60,764 nucleotides of DNA from Lachnospiraceae bacterium (GCA_024698485.1 JAILRC010000054.1:1-60764); one strand, 5' to 3'. Numbered from the stretch's first letter, positions 1 to 8,802 are shown. The notes: a model not told the origin generated them from the letters alone. Numbers and translations are program-made.

Positions 1-1171
1 GGGGATGATAAACTCCCAGCGGATGTTCCTCTGTGGTGATGTTGTTTCTGAGCACAAGATCCAGCTGATATCTGCCGTCCACCATTCTGGCTATGGGCGT
101 TATGGTGTTGTGCTTTTCTCCGTCGGTCTCGGCAAAGATAAATGCTGCCTCATCGGAGTAAACACGCCATTTCTTGAGGATCCTGTCCGCAAGTTCTATG
201 ACTCTCTGCTTGTTGCTTCCCGTGAGACGGATGACGGACATGGGCCATTTCACGATGCCTGCTTCCACATCCTCAAAGCCCTTAAAGGCGATCTCCTTTT
301 CGATCCCGGCCCTTGCCATGGCGAATTCGTAATGTCCGCCCTGGAAATGATCATGAGTAAGGATGGAACCGCCCACAATGGGAAGGTCCGCATTGGAACC
401 CAGGATATAATGGGGGAACTGCTCAACAAAATCAAGGAGTTTCACGAAGGTTGCCCTGTCGATCTTCATGGGAGTGTGCTTACGGTTAAGGATAATGCAA
501 TGCTCATTGTAGTAAACGTAAGGTGAATACTGGAATCCCCAGTCCTCATTGTTCATGACGAGAGGAACGATGCGAAGGTTCTGTCTTGCGGGATGATTGG
601 TCCTTCCTGCATAGCCTTCATTCTCAACGCAAAGCTGGCATGCGGGATAGCCCGACTGCTTCATGAGTTTTGCAGCAGCAATGGCTCTGGGATCCTTTTC
701 CGGCTTCGAAAGATTGATGGTGATGTCGATATCTCCGTAGGCCGAAGCAGTCTTCCACTTAATGTCTTTCTTTACACGGTTTGTACGGATGTAATTGCAA
801 TCTCCGGAAAACTTGTAAAAATAATCCGTAGCAGCTTTTGTATCCTTTTCACGAAGCTCATTGAAACGGCTTATGACGACACTGGGAGCAGGTGTAAGAA
901 GTCCCATGATCTTTGTGTCGAAAAGGTCCCTCGAAACAGGACCGTCGTCTTCCATGAGCCCGTTCTTAAATGCATATTCAAGGATCACATTCAATACATC
1001 ATCAAGATTATCTCTTTCAACGGCGATCTCTCCCGTTCCGCTTTCTTCGGGAGCATCCAGTTTCAATGCTTCAAGCAGCTTATTTGCTGTATAGATCTTG
1101 TCTTCTTTTTCAACCAGACCTGTTTTAAGGCCATAGGCCACAAGCCAGTTGACACATTCGGAAATAGTCAT
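1..1171 (-). CDS. galT: UDP-glucose--hexose-1-phosphate uridylyltransferase (GalT), 3' end outside window
   Basis: This is the start of a Leloir-pathway galactose-1-phosphate uridylyltransferase of the Firmicutes-type GalT family, which swaps UMP between UDP-glucose and galactose-1-phosphate in the cytoplasm. The frame is open from an ATG at 1171 to the window edge, giving about 390 visible residues of a family usually near 490-500. The ATG follows a GGGGGA ribosome binding site. The family motif GGSILTHDHFQGG, holding the His-x-His nucleotidyl-transfer site, is present about residue 255. It starts 24 bp after the galK stop, so the two are co-transcribed from the galK promoter. The identification is confident; the missing part is the C-terminus. 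Confidence 0.93.
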   Translation of the reverse strand, partial: MTISECVNWLVAYGLKTGLVEKEDKIYTANKLLEALKLDAPEESGTGEIAVERDNLDDVLNVILEYAFKNGLMEDDGPVSRDLFDTKIMGLLTPAPSVVISRFNELREKDTKAATDYFYKFSGDCNYIRTNRVKKDIKWKTASAYGDIDITINLSKPEKDPRAIAAAKLMKQSGYPACQLCVENEGYAGRTNHPARQNLRIVPLVMNNEDWGFQYSPYVYYNEHCIILNRKHTPMKIDRATFVKLLDFVEQFPHYILGSNADLPIVGGSILTHDHFQGGHYEFAMARAGIEKEIAFKGFEDVEAGIVKWPMSVIRLTGSNKQRVIELADRILKKWRVYSDEAAFIFAETDGEKHNTITPIARMVDGRYQLDLVLRNNITTEEHPLGVYHP

Positions 1172-1195
1172 TTTTAAATCCCCCGTAGCATAAGA

Positions 1196-2362
1196 TCAAA
1201 GTTCCTTAGGACCGTCACCGATCTCAACTGTATAGAAATCAGCAGCATAGCCGATCTTTTTGAGATAGGTGTCACCTACGGTCTTAATGTATTCGTCGAC
1301 GTTTTCGTTCTTAACGATGGCAACGGTACAACCGCCGAAGCCCGCACCGGTCATTCTTGCTCCGATGACTCCGGGAACAGTCCAGGAAGTCTCAACGATG
1401 GTGTCAAGCTCGATGCCGGTAACTTCATAGTCCTTCTGTAAAGAAAGGTGCGAAGCGTTCATGAGTTCACCGAAAGTCTTGATGTCTCCGGCCTTAAGAG
1501 CATCTACAGCCTTAATGGTCCTCTGGTTCTCGTAAACCGCATGTTTTGCACGTCTGATCTTTACCTCATCACCGATAACGTTCTTAATTTCCTCAAACTC
1601 TTTCTCATTAAGTTCTCCGAGGCTTTCGATCTTCTTAACGGTCTGAATGGACTTGAGAGCATCTTCGCATTCGCTTCTTCTCTCATTGTACTTGGAATCA
1701 CCAAGTCCGCGCTTCTTGTTGGAACAGGTGATGACGATCTTTGCGTCTTTAAGTTCAATGGGAGCATATTCATACTTAAGAGTTGCTGTATCAAGGAAGA
1801 TGGCATTGTTCTTCTTGCCCATGGCAATGGCAAACTGATCCATGATGCCGCAGTTCACTCCGATAAATCTGTTCTCCGCACGCTGTGAAAGCAGAGCTAT
1901 GTCTACGAGGCTCATTTCAAATCCGAAAAGTTCTCTGCACGCAAAAGCCGTAAGCACTTCAAGGGAAGCTGAGGAAGACAGTCCTGAAGCATTGGGGATG
2001 TTGCCGTAAACAAGGAAATCAATACCCTCGTTAACTCTTGTCTCCTTCTCATTGAGCATGGAGATGACACCCATGGGATAGTTTGCCCAGTTGTACTCTT
2101 CCTTGTCATATTCAAGTTCATCAAGATTAACTGCCTTGATGCCCTGATTGACAAAATTCATGGAATAGAATCTGCAGGTGTCCATTCCGTTCTTTCTGGC
2201 AACGGCATAGGTACCGATGGTCAATGCGCAGGGAAACACATGTCCTCCGTTGTAATCCGTATGTTCTCCGATGAGATTGACACGACCGGGAGCAAAGAAA
2301 ACTCTGCAATCATCAGTTCCGCCAAAAACTCTTTCGAACTCTTCAAGTAATTTTTCTTTCAT
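1196..2362 (-). CDS. galK: Galactokinase
   Basis: Galactokinase phosphorylates alpha-galactose to galactose-1-phosphate, the substrate of the GalT encoded next. It is a cytoplasmic GHMP kinase. The signature APGRVNLIGEHTDYNGG lies near residue 25, the ATP-binding LSSSASLE loop near residue 130, and a C-terminal GARMTGAGFGGC glycine loop near residue 340. The length (388 aa) is typical. A GTG lies three codons upstream, but it is part of the GAGGTG ribosome binding site, so the ATG at 2362, six bases after that site, is the better start. Galactose-responsive control is not visible; a strong constitutive-looking promoter precedes the gene. Confidence 0.97.
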   Translation of the reverse strand: MKEKLLEEFERVFGGTDDCRVFFAPGRVNLIGEHTDYNGGHVFPCALTIGTYAVARKNGMDTCRFYSMNFVNQGIKAVNLDELEYDKEEYNWANYPMGVISMLNEKETRVNEGIDFLVYGNIPNASGLSSSASLEVLTAFACRELFGFEMSLVDIALLSQRAENRFIGVNCGIMDQFAIAMGKKNNAIFLDTATLKYEYAPIELKDAKIVITCSNKKRGLGDSKYNERRSECEDALKSIQTVKKIESLGELNEKEFEEIKNVIGDEVKIRRAKHAVYENQRTIKAVDALKAGDIKTFGELMNASHLSLQKDYEVTGIELDTIVETSWTVPGVIGARMTGAGFGGCTVAIVKNENVDEYIKTVGDTYLKKIGYAADFYTVEIGDGPKEL

Positions 2363-2420
2363 TTTATTCACCTCACGAATGTTTATTTTAATATTTCTGT
2401 TTTAAAACACGTTTTATGTA

Positions 2421-2449
2421 ATTATATCAGAGAAACTCGATTTTGTAAA
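2421..2449 (-). promoter_or_regulatory. Sigma-A promoter of galK-galT
   Basis: On the minus strand TTTACA (2444-2449) and a perfect TATAAT (2421-2426) are separated by 17 bp, about 60 bp upstream of the galK start. No other gene lies between them. Confidence 0.8.
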
Positions 2450-2462
2450 CGGAGAAAAATAA

Positions 2463-2500
2463 ATAAAAAAGAACCCTCGTAAAAAACGAGGGTAACTTTT
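2463..2500. terminator. Rho-independent terminator, T-rich on both sides
   Basis: CCCTCGT and ACGAGGG form a 7-bp stem (2474-2480 and 2486-2492) with a five-base loop. On the minus strand it is followed by TTCTTTTTTATTT, so it ends the 30-codon gene transcript just upstream of the galK promoter. The plus-strand side is also T-rich. Confidence 0.8.
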
Positions 2501-2519
2501 TTACAACCAACAACATATT

Positions 2520-2612
2520 TTATGAGAAAAAAGATAGAAGGCTTAAAGTAAAAAGAAAAGCCGCCATGAAAGCAAGATCGATCTTAAGTTTTTTATAGAT
2601 CCTATTATACAT
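2520..2612 (-). CDS. 30-residue hydrophobic peptide, unknown function
   Basis: I do not recognise this gene. It is a 30-codon frame starting ATG at 2612 behind a near-perfect GAAAGGAG ribosome binding site six bases away. The peptide begins MYNRIYKKLKID, a basic amphipathic stretch, followed by about 17 hydrophobic residues ending LSLLSFFS, so it looks like a single membrane-spanning peptide with a positive N-terminus. It has its own consensus promoter, a palindrome at the likely transcription start, a leader hairpin, and a terminator right after the stop. That arrangement supports a real gene. By shape it could be a type I toxin-like peptide, a small regulator of the neighbouring ABC exporter, or a leader peptide; nothing in the sequence decides between these. 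No antisense RNA gene is obvious. Confidence 0.6.
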   Translation of the reverse strand: MYNRIYKKLKIDLAFMAAFLFTLSLLSFFS

Positions 2613-2627
2613 ACCGACTCCTTTCCC

Positions 2628-2692
2628 GGATCGTAAAATGATCTCCGATCCTTTGATCTGTAATATGAAGCTATCGGTTAGCCTCTGCTAAC
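2628..2692 (-). promoter_or_regulatory. Operator-like palindrome and leader hairpin of the 30-codon gene
   Basis: GTTAGC-N4-GCTAAC is a perfect palindrome (2677-2692) starting just downstream of the -10 box and covering the expected transcription start, a classic repressor position. Further down the leader, GGATCG and CGATCC (2646-2651 and 2628-2633) can pair across a 12-base loop ending only two bases before the ribosome binding site. Binding protein or ligand is unknown. Confidence 0.5.
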
Positions 2693-2721
2693 TTTATACA
2701 GCAAAAAACCTATCCTGTCAA
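2693..2721 (-). promoter_or_regulatory. Consensus sigma-A promoter of the 30-codon gene
   Basis: A perfect TTGACA (2716-2721) and TATAAA (2693-2698) are spaced 17 bp apart on the minus strand, in a 180-bp gap that holds only the 30-codon gene and its leader. Confidence 0.82.
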
Positions 2722-2742
2722 TAGATTTTTATTTTTTTTGTT

Positions 2743-2775
2743 AAAAAAAAGAGGACGCTGATGATGTGCGTCCTC
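2743..2775 (-). terminator. Rho-independent terminator of the ABC exporter operon
   Basis: GAGGACGC and GCGTCCTC form an 8-bp stem (2768-2775 and 2751-2758) with a 9-base loop, followed on the minus strand by eight T residues. It starts 12 bp after the ABC gene stop. Confidence 0.9.
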
Positions 2776-2787
2776 AAAAGATCTGTC

Positions 2788-4707
2788 TTAATCCATTTCA
2801 AAAGCGCCGGTATAAAGCCTGTAGTAAACACCCTTTTGAGCGATGAGGTCATCGTGATTACCTCGCTCGATGATGTGTCCGTGATCCAAAACTATGATGG
2901 ACTTTGCATTTCTGACCGTGGAGAGTCTGTGAGCAATGACAAATACCGTTCTGCCCTCCATAAGTCTGTCCATACCGTTTTGAACAAGAGCCTCGGTACG
3001 AGTATCAATGGAGCTGGTGGCTTCGTCCAGTATCATTGCGGGAGTGTTTGCAACAGCTGCTCTGGCGATGGAAAGAAGCTGTCTCTGTCCCTGGGAAAGA
3101 GATGCGCCGTTACCTGTGAGCATGGTGTTGTAGCCTTCGGGAAGACGTGTGATGAAGTCATCCGCATTGGCAAGTTTAGCAGCCTCTATACACTCTTCGT
3201 CCGTAGCATCAAGACGACCGTAGCGGATGTTTTCCATTACCGTTCCTGTAAAGAGGTTTACATCCTGAAGAACAAGGCCCAGAGAGCGACGAAGGTCAGG
3301 CTTCTTGATCTTGTTGATGTTTATGCCGTCAAAACGGATCTTTCCGTCGGGAATGTCGTAAAATCTGTTGATAAGGTTGGTGATGGTGGTCTTTCCCGCA
3401 CCGGTAGCGCCAACAAAGGCAAACTTTTCACCGGCTTTTGCATGAAGGGAAACATCTTCAAGAACAAGTTTCTCGGGAACGTAACCGAAATCTACGTTCT
3501 CCAGTTCTATCTCACCCTTGAGTTCTGTGTAGGTCACAGTGCCCGCTTCCTTATGAGGGTGCTTCCACGCCCAGAGATTTGTCTTCTCGGTGGTCTCAAT
3601 GAGTTCACCGTTCTCACCTCTCTTAACGTTTACAAGTTCGCAGTAGCCGTTGTCTTCTTCAGGCATTTCATCTATGAGGTCAAAGATACGGCTTGCGCCT
3701 GCAAGTCCCATCATTACCATGGTGATCTGCTGGGAGATCTGTCCCACCATCTGGGAAAGATGACGGAACATGCCCAGAAAGGTAACAACCATACCAAGGC
3801 TAAGAGGCTCGACACCTCTTAAGCACACGTTTACCGCGCCCAATGAGTAGAGAACGGATCCGAATACTGCCAGTACAACGTAGAAAATGTTGCCAACATT
3901 GTTGGTGATGGGTCCCAGAACGTTGCCGTTCTTATCTGCAAGCATGGAATCATCAAAAAGCTGTTCATTCAGCTTGTCAAAATCGTCCTTTGCTTCCTGC
4001 TCGTGGGTGAAGACCTTTACAACCTTGAGGCCTGTCATCATTTCTTCGATAAAGCCCTCTTCCTTTGCGAGAGACTTCTGACGTCCCACCATGTACTTTC
4101 CGCTCTTACCGCCGAAGTGTGCTCCCGCTTTTCCTATGATGAAAAGAGCCACCATTACAAGAAGGAAAAGCCAGAGGCTGTAGGAAAGCATTACCACTGC
4201 CAGACCAAAGATGGAAATGACAGATGAGAAAAGGGAAGGCATGCTCTGTCCGATGATCTGACGGACAGCATCTGCGTCGTTTGTATAGGTACTCATGATG
4301 TCGCCATGAGCATGTGTATCAAAGTATTTGATGGGCAAAGTCTGCATCTTGTCAAACATGGAGTCTCTGAAGCGCTTCAGAGTACCCTGGCAGACAATGG
4401 CCATGATCCTGGTGTAGATAAAGGAGCAAAGAACACCGATGCCGTATATGCCCGCAAGAACCGCAATGGTTCCAAGGACTTTTGCGGCAACTGCTTCCCA
4501 TCCTTCGGTGAGACCGGGCATGATGCAGTCGTCGATGAGTCTCTGCATGAATACACTCATGGAAATGGAGGAAACTGCGGAAATCAGCAGGCAAACCGCA
4601 ACGACGATCAAGTGAACGGGATAATAACCGAAGATGGTCTTGATCAATCTTCCGAAGATTCCTTTTTTAAGTTTGGGACGAGGTCCCAACTGTCTTGGTC
4701 CCGGCAT
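2788..4707 (-). CDS. ABC exporter half-transporter, catalytically complete subunit
   Basis: This is a 639-residue multidrug/lipid-type ABC exporter half (type IV fold): an N-terminal six-helix membrane domain (about 30-340) and a C-terminal nucleotide-binding domain. Walker A GATGAGKT is at 433-440, the signature is LSQGQ at 537-541 instead of LSGGQ, and Walker B AMILDE at 557-562 keeps the catalytic glutamate. About 45 residues rich in charge and Trp (350-395) link the two domains, as in the YheH/LmrD-like group. It begins 3 bp after the stop of the preceding half-transporter, with the AAAGGAGG site inside that gene's end. The two products most likely form a heterodimer. The substrate cannot be told from sequence. 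Confidence 0.9.
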   Translation of the reverse strand: MPGPRQLGPRPKLKKGIFGRLIKTIFGYYPVHLIVVAVCLLISAVSSISMSVFMQRLIDDCIMPGLTEGWEAVAAKVLGTIAVLAGIYGIGVLCSFIYTRIMAIVCQGTLKRFRDSMFDKMQTLPIKYFDTHAHGDIMSTYTNDADAVRQIIGQSMPSLFSSVISIFGLAVVMLSYSLWLFLLVMVALFIIGKAGAHFGGKSGKYMVGRQKSLAKEEGFIEEMMTGLKVVKVFTHEQEAKDDFDKLNEQLFDDSMLADKNGNVLGPITNNVGNIFYVVLAVFGSVLYSLGAVNVCLRGVEPLSLGMVVTFLGMFRHLSQMVGQISQQITMVMMGLAGASRIFDLIDEMPEEDNGYCELVNVKRGENGELIETTEKTNLWAWKHPHKEAGTVTYTELKGEIELENVDFGYVPEKLVLEDVSLHAKAGEKFAFVGATGAGKTTITNLINRFYDIPDGKIRFDGININKIKKPDLRRSLGLVLQDVNLFTGTVMENIRYGRLDATDEECIEAAKLANADDFITRLPEGYNTMLTGNGASLSQGQRQLLSIARAAVANTPAMILDEATSSIDTRTEALVQNGMDRLMEGRTVFVIAHRLSTVRNAKSIIVLDHGHIIERGNHDDLIAQKGVYYRLYTGAFEMD

Positions 4708-4710
4708 GTT

Positions 4711-6462
4711 CTATTCCTCCTTTCCCTTTGTCTGTGTTTCATAGATCTCGGCATATATGCCCTTTTGAGCGATGAGTTCTTTGCTCGTACCCCGCTCAAC
4801 GATCTTACCGCCGTCAAGAACAATGATCTCATCCGCATCTTCCACGGAAGAAACTCTCTGTGCGATGATGATCTTGGTGGTTCCCGGGATGGCCTTTTTA
4901 AAACTGTTTCTGATCATTGCATCTGTTCTGGTGTCCACTGCCGATGTAGAATCATCAAGGATCAGTATCTTGGGCTTCTTAAGCAACGCTCTCGCTATGC
5001 AGAGTCTCTGCTTCTGACCGCCGGAAACGTTGGTTCCGCCCTGCTCGATGTAGGTGTCGTAACCATCGGGGAAATTGCTTACGAATTCGTCTGCACAGGC
5101 AGCTTTACATGCCTCTACGATCTCTTCGTCCGTAGCTTCCTTGTTTCCCCATCTCATATTTTCCTTGATGGTGCCGGCAAAAAGGATATTCTTCTGAAGA
5201 ACAACAGCCACCTGATCACGAAGCGACTTAAGATCATATGCCTTGACGTTGTGACCGCCCACAAGGACTTCACCTTCCGTAGCATCGTAAAGCCTTGAGA
5301 TCAGCTGGATCAGTGTTGTCTTGGAAGAACCTGTACCGCCGATGATACCGATGGTCTTACCGCTTTCAATATTCAGATTTATTTTTTCCAGTGAATTCCT
5401 CGCAGCACTGTCGGAATACTTAAAGGAAACATTCTTAAACTGTATCCTTCCGTCGGGAACGACTGTCAACCCGTTGGGTTCGCCTGTAAGGGTGGGTTCA
5501 TATTTGAGGACTTCCACCACACGGTTACCCGCTTCGGATGCCATGGTGATCATGATGAAGGCAAAGCCAAGCATCATAAGAGCGGAAAGGATCTGTACGC
5601 CATAGTTGGTAAGGGATGAAAGTTCACCTGTGGAGAAGACCTTTCCCACATAGAAAGCATTTCCCGTTCCCGTGATGATGAGTTTTGCTCCGAAGTAGCA
5701 GATCAGGAGCATACCAACATTCATGAAGAACATCATTACAGGAGAGAAAAGAGCAATGAGTTTCTCGGCTCTGATAAAGTCATCTCTCACGTCTGCGGAT
5801 CTGTCATGGAATTTGCTCATTTCGTAATCTTCTCTTACAAAGCCTTTTACCACACGGATGGCAGAAACATTTTCCTGAACGGAATTGTTGAGAGCATCAT
5901 ACTTCTTAAAGATCCTCTTAAAGATCTTATGAGCATTGGTAATGATGAGAAGGATCGCTCCGCCGAGAAGGGGAACGATGGCAACAAAGATCAGAGTGAG
6001 TTTCCAGTTGATGACACAGCCCATGATGATGGAAAACAGGAACATAAGAGGAACTCTTACCGCCATTCTGATGATCATGGCATAGGCATTCTGAAGATTG
6101 GAAACATCCGTTGTCAGTCTTGTCACGAGAGACGAAGGCGAAAAAAGATCCACATCCGAAAATGAAAAATCCATGACCTTATGGAAAAGATCATGTCGGA
6201 GATTCTTCGCAAATCCGCAGCTTGCAGTGGCAGCAGTTTTTGCAGCCATTGTTCCGAAGAAAAGGCTCAAAAAAGCTATGAAGATCAATATACCGCCGTA
6301 TGAAAGGACCAGCTTCAGGTTATTCTTTTCAAGTTCATCAATAAGCTTCGCCATGATAAACGGCATCATAGTTTCCATGCTTACTTCTCCGCACATAAAA
6401 AGAGGCGTCACTATGGACGGAACTTTATATTCGCGGATGCTTTTCATTAGAATTTTAACCAT
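4711..6462 (-). CDS. ABC exporter half-transporter, subunit with degenerate ATPase site
   Basis: This 583-residue half-exporter has six predicted membrane helices (about 15-310) and an ATP-binding domain. Walker A is GGTGSSKT (375-382) and the signature VSGGQ (479-483). Walker B ends ILILDD, with Asp504 where the catalytic Glu normally sits. Heterodimeric exporters such as LmrCD and TM287/288 have exactly one such degenerate site, and the partner gene downstream is canonical, so the pair should form an asymmetric exporter. The frame extends upstream, but the ATG at 6462 has a GAGG site five bases before it and lies about 30 bp from the promoter, so I use it. The transported compound is unknown. 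Confidence 0.9.
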   Translation of the reverse strand: MVKILMKSIREYKVPSIVTPLFMCGEVSMETMMPFIMAKLIDELEKNNLKLVLSYGGILIFIAFLSLFFGTMAAKTAATASCGFAKNLRHDLFHKVMDFSFSDVDLFSPSSLVTRLTTDVSNLQNAYAMIIRMAVRVPLMFLFSIIMGCVINWKLTLIFVAIVPLLGGAILLIITNAHKIFKRIFKKYDALNNSVQENVSAIRVVKGFVREDYEMSKFHDRSADVRDDFIRAEKLIALFSPVMMFFMNVGMLLICYFGAKLIITGTGNAFYVGKVFSTGELSSLTNYGVQILSALMMLGFAFIMITMASEAGNRVVEVLKYEPTLTGEPNGLTVVPDGRIQFKNVSFKYSDSAARNSLEKINLNIESGKTIGIIGGTGSSKTTLIQLISRLYDATEGEVLVGGHNVKAYDLKSLRDQVAVVLQKNILFAGTIKENMRWGNKEATDEEIVEACKAACADEFVSNFPDGYDTYIEQGGTNVSGGQKQRLCIARALLKKPKILILDDSTSAVDTRTDAMIRNSFKKAIPGTTKIIIAQRVSSVEDADEIIVLDGGKIVERGTSKELIAQKGIYAEIYETQTKGKEE

Positions 6463-6492
6463 AATATACCTCACATTTGATAAACGGAACGT

Positions 6493-6501
6493 ATTATACC
6501 A
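6493..6501 (-). promoter_or_regulatory. Extended -10 promoter of the ABC exporter operon
   Basis: TGGTATAAT on the minus strand is an extended -10 element with a perfect TATAAT. No good -35 is seen. It lies about 30 bp before the start codon. Confidence 0.65.
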
Positions 6502-6530
6502 CAATGCCGCAAAAACTTAATGAAAAAAAC

Positions 6531-6569
6531 ATAAAAAAAATCTCACCCGAACCTTCATTCGGGTGAGAT
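6531..6569 (-). terminator. Rho-independent terminator of the zinc-ribbon gene
   Basis: ATCTCACCCGAA and TTCGGGTGAGAT form a perfect 12-bp stem (6558-6569 and 6540-6551) with a six-base loop, followed on the minus strand by eight T residues. Confidence 0.93.
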
Positions 6570-6577
6570 CAAACGTT

Positions 6578-6805
6578 CTATCTTCTCTTCTTTATCATTC
6601 CGTTCTTCATGAAATAACTTACCTTTGAAAGCGGTACTCCAGAAGCATGGGAAAGTTCCATAGCGTTCATTCCGGGATTCTTTGCCATTGCAAGAGCAAG
6701 TGATCTCAGTGTCTCCGCCTCTTTGATCCTGCAGGGACCACAGATCGCTTCTTCTTCATTTCTGGCTTCCAGCATTACTTTTCCGCACCATCTGCATGTA
6801 AACAT
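6578..6805 (-). CDS. Small zinc-ribbon/HTH protein, YvyF-like
   Basis: This is a 75-residue protein starting at the ATG at 6805, which follows an AGAGGT site; the longer upstream frame would run through the promoter. Two CxxC pairs (CRWC at 4-7 and CGPC about 22-25) form a zinc ribbon, and the second half reads as a helix-turn-helix (AMELSHASGVPLSKVSYFMKNG). This zinc-ribbon plus HTH layout resembles, in shortened form, the flagellar-operon protein YvyF (about 139 aa in Bacillus), but no flagellar gene adjoins it. It stands alone between its own promoter and terminator. A small DNA-binding regulator is the cautious reading; the target is unknown. Confidence 0.6.
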   Translation of the reverse strand: MFTCRWCGKVMLEARNEEEAICGPCRIKEAETLRSLALAMAKNPGMNAMELSHASGVPLSKVSYFMKNGMIKKRR

Positions 6806-6855
6806 TTTTCTACCTCTTATTCTTCCATATAATGTATTCTCTCTAACCGCGGCTA

Positions 6856-6884
6856 ATGATAGCACTACACTTTTAAAGAATCAA
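6856..6884 (-). promoter_or_regulatory. Promoter of the zinc-ribbon gene
   Basis: TTGATT (6879-6884) and TATCAT (6856-6861) are spaced 17 bp on the minus strand, about 50 bp before the start codon. The match is moderate. Confidence 0.55.
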
Positions 6885-6988
6885 TATAAAATAATGAATT
6901 TTTTGTTAAAAGAGTAACGATCTTTTACTGTTCGCAGAAATGCCGATTTGTTGTTTTACGAAAGCATGCTGTCAATAAAGACTTGATT

Positions 6989-8791
6989 TCAGCCCAGTTC
7001 TTCAGTAAGTTTGCAGATCTCGTCGATGTAGTTTCCGATGAGCTCGATGGTATGAAGAAGAGGTGCATCGGTGGATATGTCCACGCCTGCATTCTTTGCA
7101 AATCCCAGAGGATCCAGCTTGCCGCCCATGGCAAGTCCCCTCTTCCAGTCTTCAACAGCAGGTGCTCCTTCTCTTTCGATCCTGTCACATACTTCGGTGG
7201 CAATGGTGAGACCTGCACTGTAGGTGTAGGAATAGAGGCCCATGTAGTAGTGAGGCTGTCTCATCCATGTAAGTTCTGCGCCTTCCGTGAGTTCCACATC
7301 TTCTCCCCAGAAATCGGTGAGAACATTCTTGAAGATGTCATCCAATGTGTCTGCCTGAACACTGCCGCCTTCTTCGATGATCTTGTATACTTCTCTCTGA
7401 TATGCTGCCTCAAGAAGGTGAGTTACAAAATTATGATAATAGGTGTTGCTCACCATATTTGCAAGCACCCATCTCTTAAATCTCTTGTCATCACTTGTCT
7501 TAAGAAGGTAATGAGTCATAAGGAGCTCATTCATTGTGGAAGGTGACTCCACAAAGTAGCCGGATGTATTGGTATCAAGGATGCTCTGTGCTCTGCTGCA
7601 TGCTCTGAAATGTCCTGCATGTCCCAGTTCGTGTGCCATTGTGAACACGTCTGACATACGTCCGTTGAATGAAAGCAGGATGAAGGAATTCTTCTGATAA
7701 GGGCTTGCGCAGAAACCTCCGGTGCATTTTCCTTCATTGTTTGCAAGATCGAACCAGCGGTTGTCAAATGCCTCTTCCACCATCTTTGTGTACTCGGGTC
7801 CCAGGATGGAAAGTCCCTTTACGCAGTACTCTTTTGCTTCCTCCATGGTTACCTTGGGGCTGAAATCGGGATCGATGGGAAGCTTGAGATCGGCGTAGGT
7901 CATCTTGTCCAGCTTGTGGATCTTCTTAATGAGTCTTGCATACTTTCTCATATGGGGAGCAAGCTTTGTTGTAATGAGATCGATCTGTCTGTCGTAAAGG
8001 TCTCTTGTAACCTTCTGACCGAACAAAAGGTAATCAAAAACACTGTCATATCCTCTGAGGTCAGCAAGGGTCTTTTCGCATCTTACACAGGTGTTGTAAG
8101 CGGTTGCGGTAACATTTCTGTACTGTCTTATCTTGTCGGAAAAAGCCTTGAAAGCCGCACGTCTTACAGGTGTTCTTGAGTCGTACTCATAGTCGTCCTC
8201 AAAAAGTGAATAGCCCAGAGGATACTTCTTTCCGTCAACCTCAAAATCATCAAACTTCATATCTGCATGCTTTGCTGCCAGGTAGCTGTCATATGCCGCA
8301 TAAAGGGTCTGGCTCAGCGCTGTAAGGGCTTTCTCCGTGTCATCGGAAAGCATATGAGGCTTGTTTCTTAATACATCATCAAGGTAACCCGCATGTCTTT
8401 CGGATTCCTGCTTTGCCTTTTCAAGTACGGCAACATCTGCTCTTGCGATCTCGTTGTCCATGAAAGAGATCTTTGTCTCGTAATCGTTAAGGGTATTGAA
8501 AACTCTGTCCGATCTTTCCATAACAACGGAGTTGGTGTGATCCGTTTCGGAATCGAGGCTCACGTAATTTCCAACATGGTCAGTGACGATGCTGAAATCT
8601 TCATAGAGCGAAAGACAATCATTGATCGCCTGAGAATTGTTCAGTTTTCCTTTAAAAGCTGCGATCTTGTCGGCAAGCACTCCTGCCTTTTCAAGATCCT
8701 TTTCCATGTCTTCAACTGTCTTGTAAAGAAGAGTAAGGTCCCAGGTCTCTGCTACGGGAACTTCGTTTCTCTTTAATAATTTGTCTGCCAT
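6989..8791 (-). CDS. pepF: Oligoendopeptidase F (M3B)
   Basis: PepF is a cytoplasmic zinc metallopeptidase that cleaves short oligopeptides during peptide recycling. The 600-residue length is typical. The catalytic HELGHAGH (HExxH) lies about residue 392, and the family context AHELGHAGHF with downstream FVESPSTMNELL supplies the third zinc ligand. The start at 8791 follows AAGGAG at good spacing. It is the last gene of the rsmE-cysteine desulfurase-HAD-pepF series, 11 bp after the HAD stop. A second M3 peptidase lies at 50.0-51.7 kb, so the genome carries at least two. About 180 bp downstream to the next gene hold only that gene's promoter and weak inverted repeats. Confidence 0.94.
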   Translation of the reverse strand: MADKLLKRNEVPVAETWDLTLLYKTVEDMEKDLEKAGVLADKIAAFKGKLNNSQAINDCLSLYEDFSIVTDHVGNYVSLDSETDHTNSVVMERSDRVFNTLNDYETKISFMDNEIARADVAVLEKAKQESERHAGYLDDVLRNKPHMLSDDTEKALTALSQTLYAAYDSYLAAKHADMKFDDFEVDGKKYPLGYSLFEDDYEYDSRTPVRRAAFKAFSDKIRQYRNVTATAYNTCVRCEKTLADLRGYDSVFDYLLFGQKVTRDLYDRQIDLITTKLAPHMRKYARLIKKIHKLDKMTYADLKLPIDPDFSPKVTMEEAKEYCVKGLSILGPEYTKMVEEAFDNRWFDLANNEGKCTGGFCASPYQKNSFILLSFNGRMSDVFTMAHELGHAGHFRACSRAQSILDTNTSGYFVESPSTMNELLMTHYLLKTSDDKRFKRWVLANMVSNTYYHNFVTHLLEAAYQREVYKIIEEGGSVQADTLDDIFKNVLTDFWGEDVELTEGAELTWMRQPHYYMGLYSYTYSAGLTIATEVCDRIEREGAPAVEDWKRGLAMGGKLDPLGFAKNAGVDISTDAPLLHTIELIGNYIDEICKLTEELG

Positions 8792-8802
8792 TTTAACTCC
8801 TT

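Noticed and set aside
2761-3822. Plus-strand 353-codon frame opposite the ABC exporter
   Set aside because: It starts inside the terminator stem and is antisense to a recognised ABC transporter.
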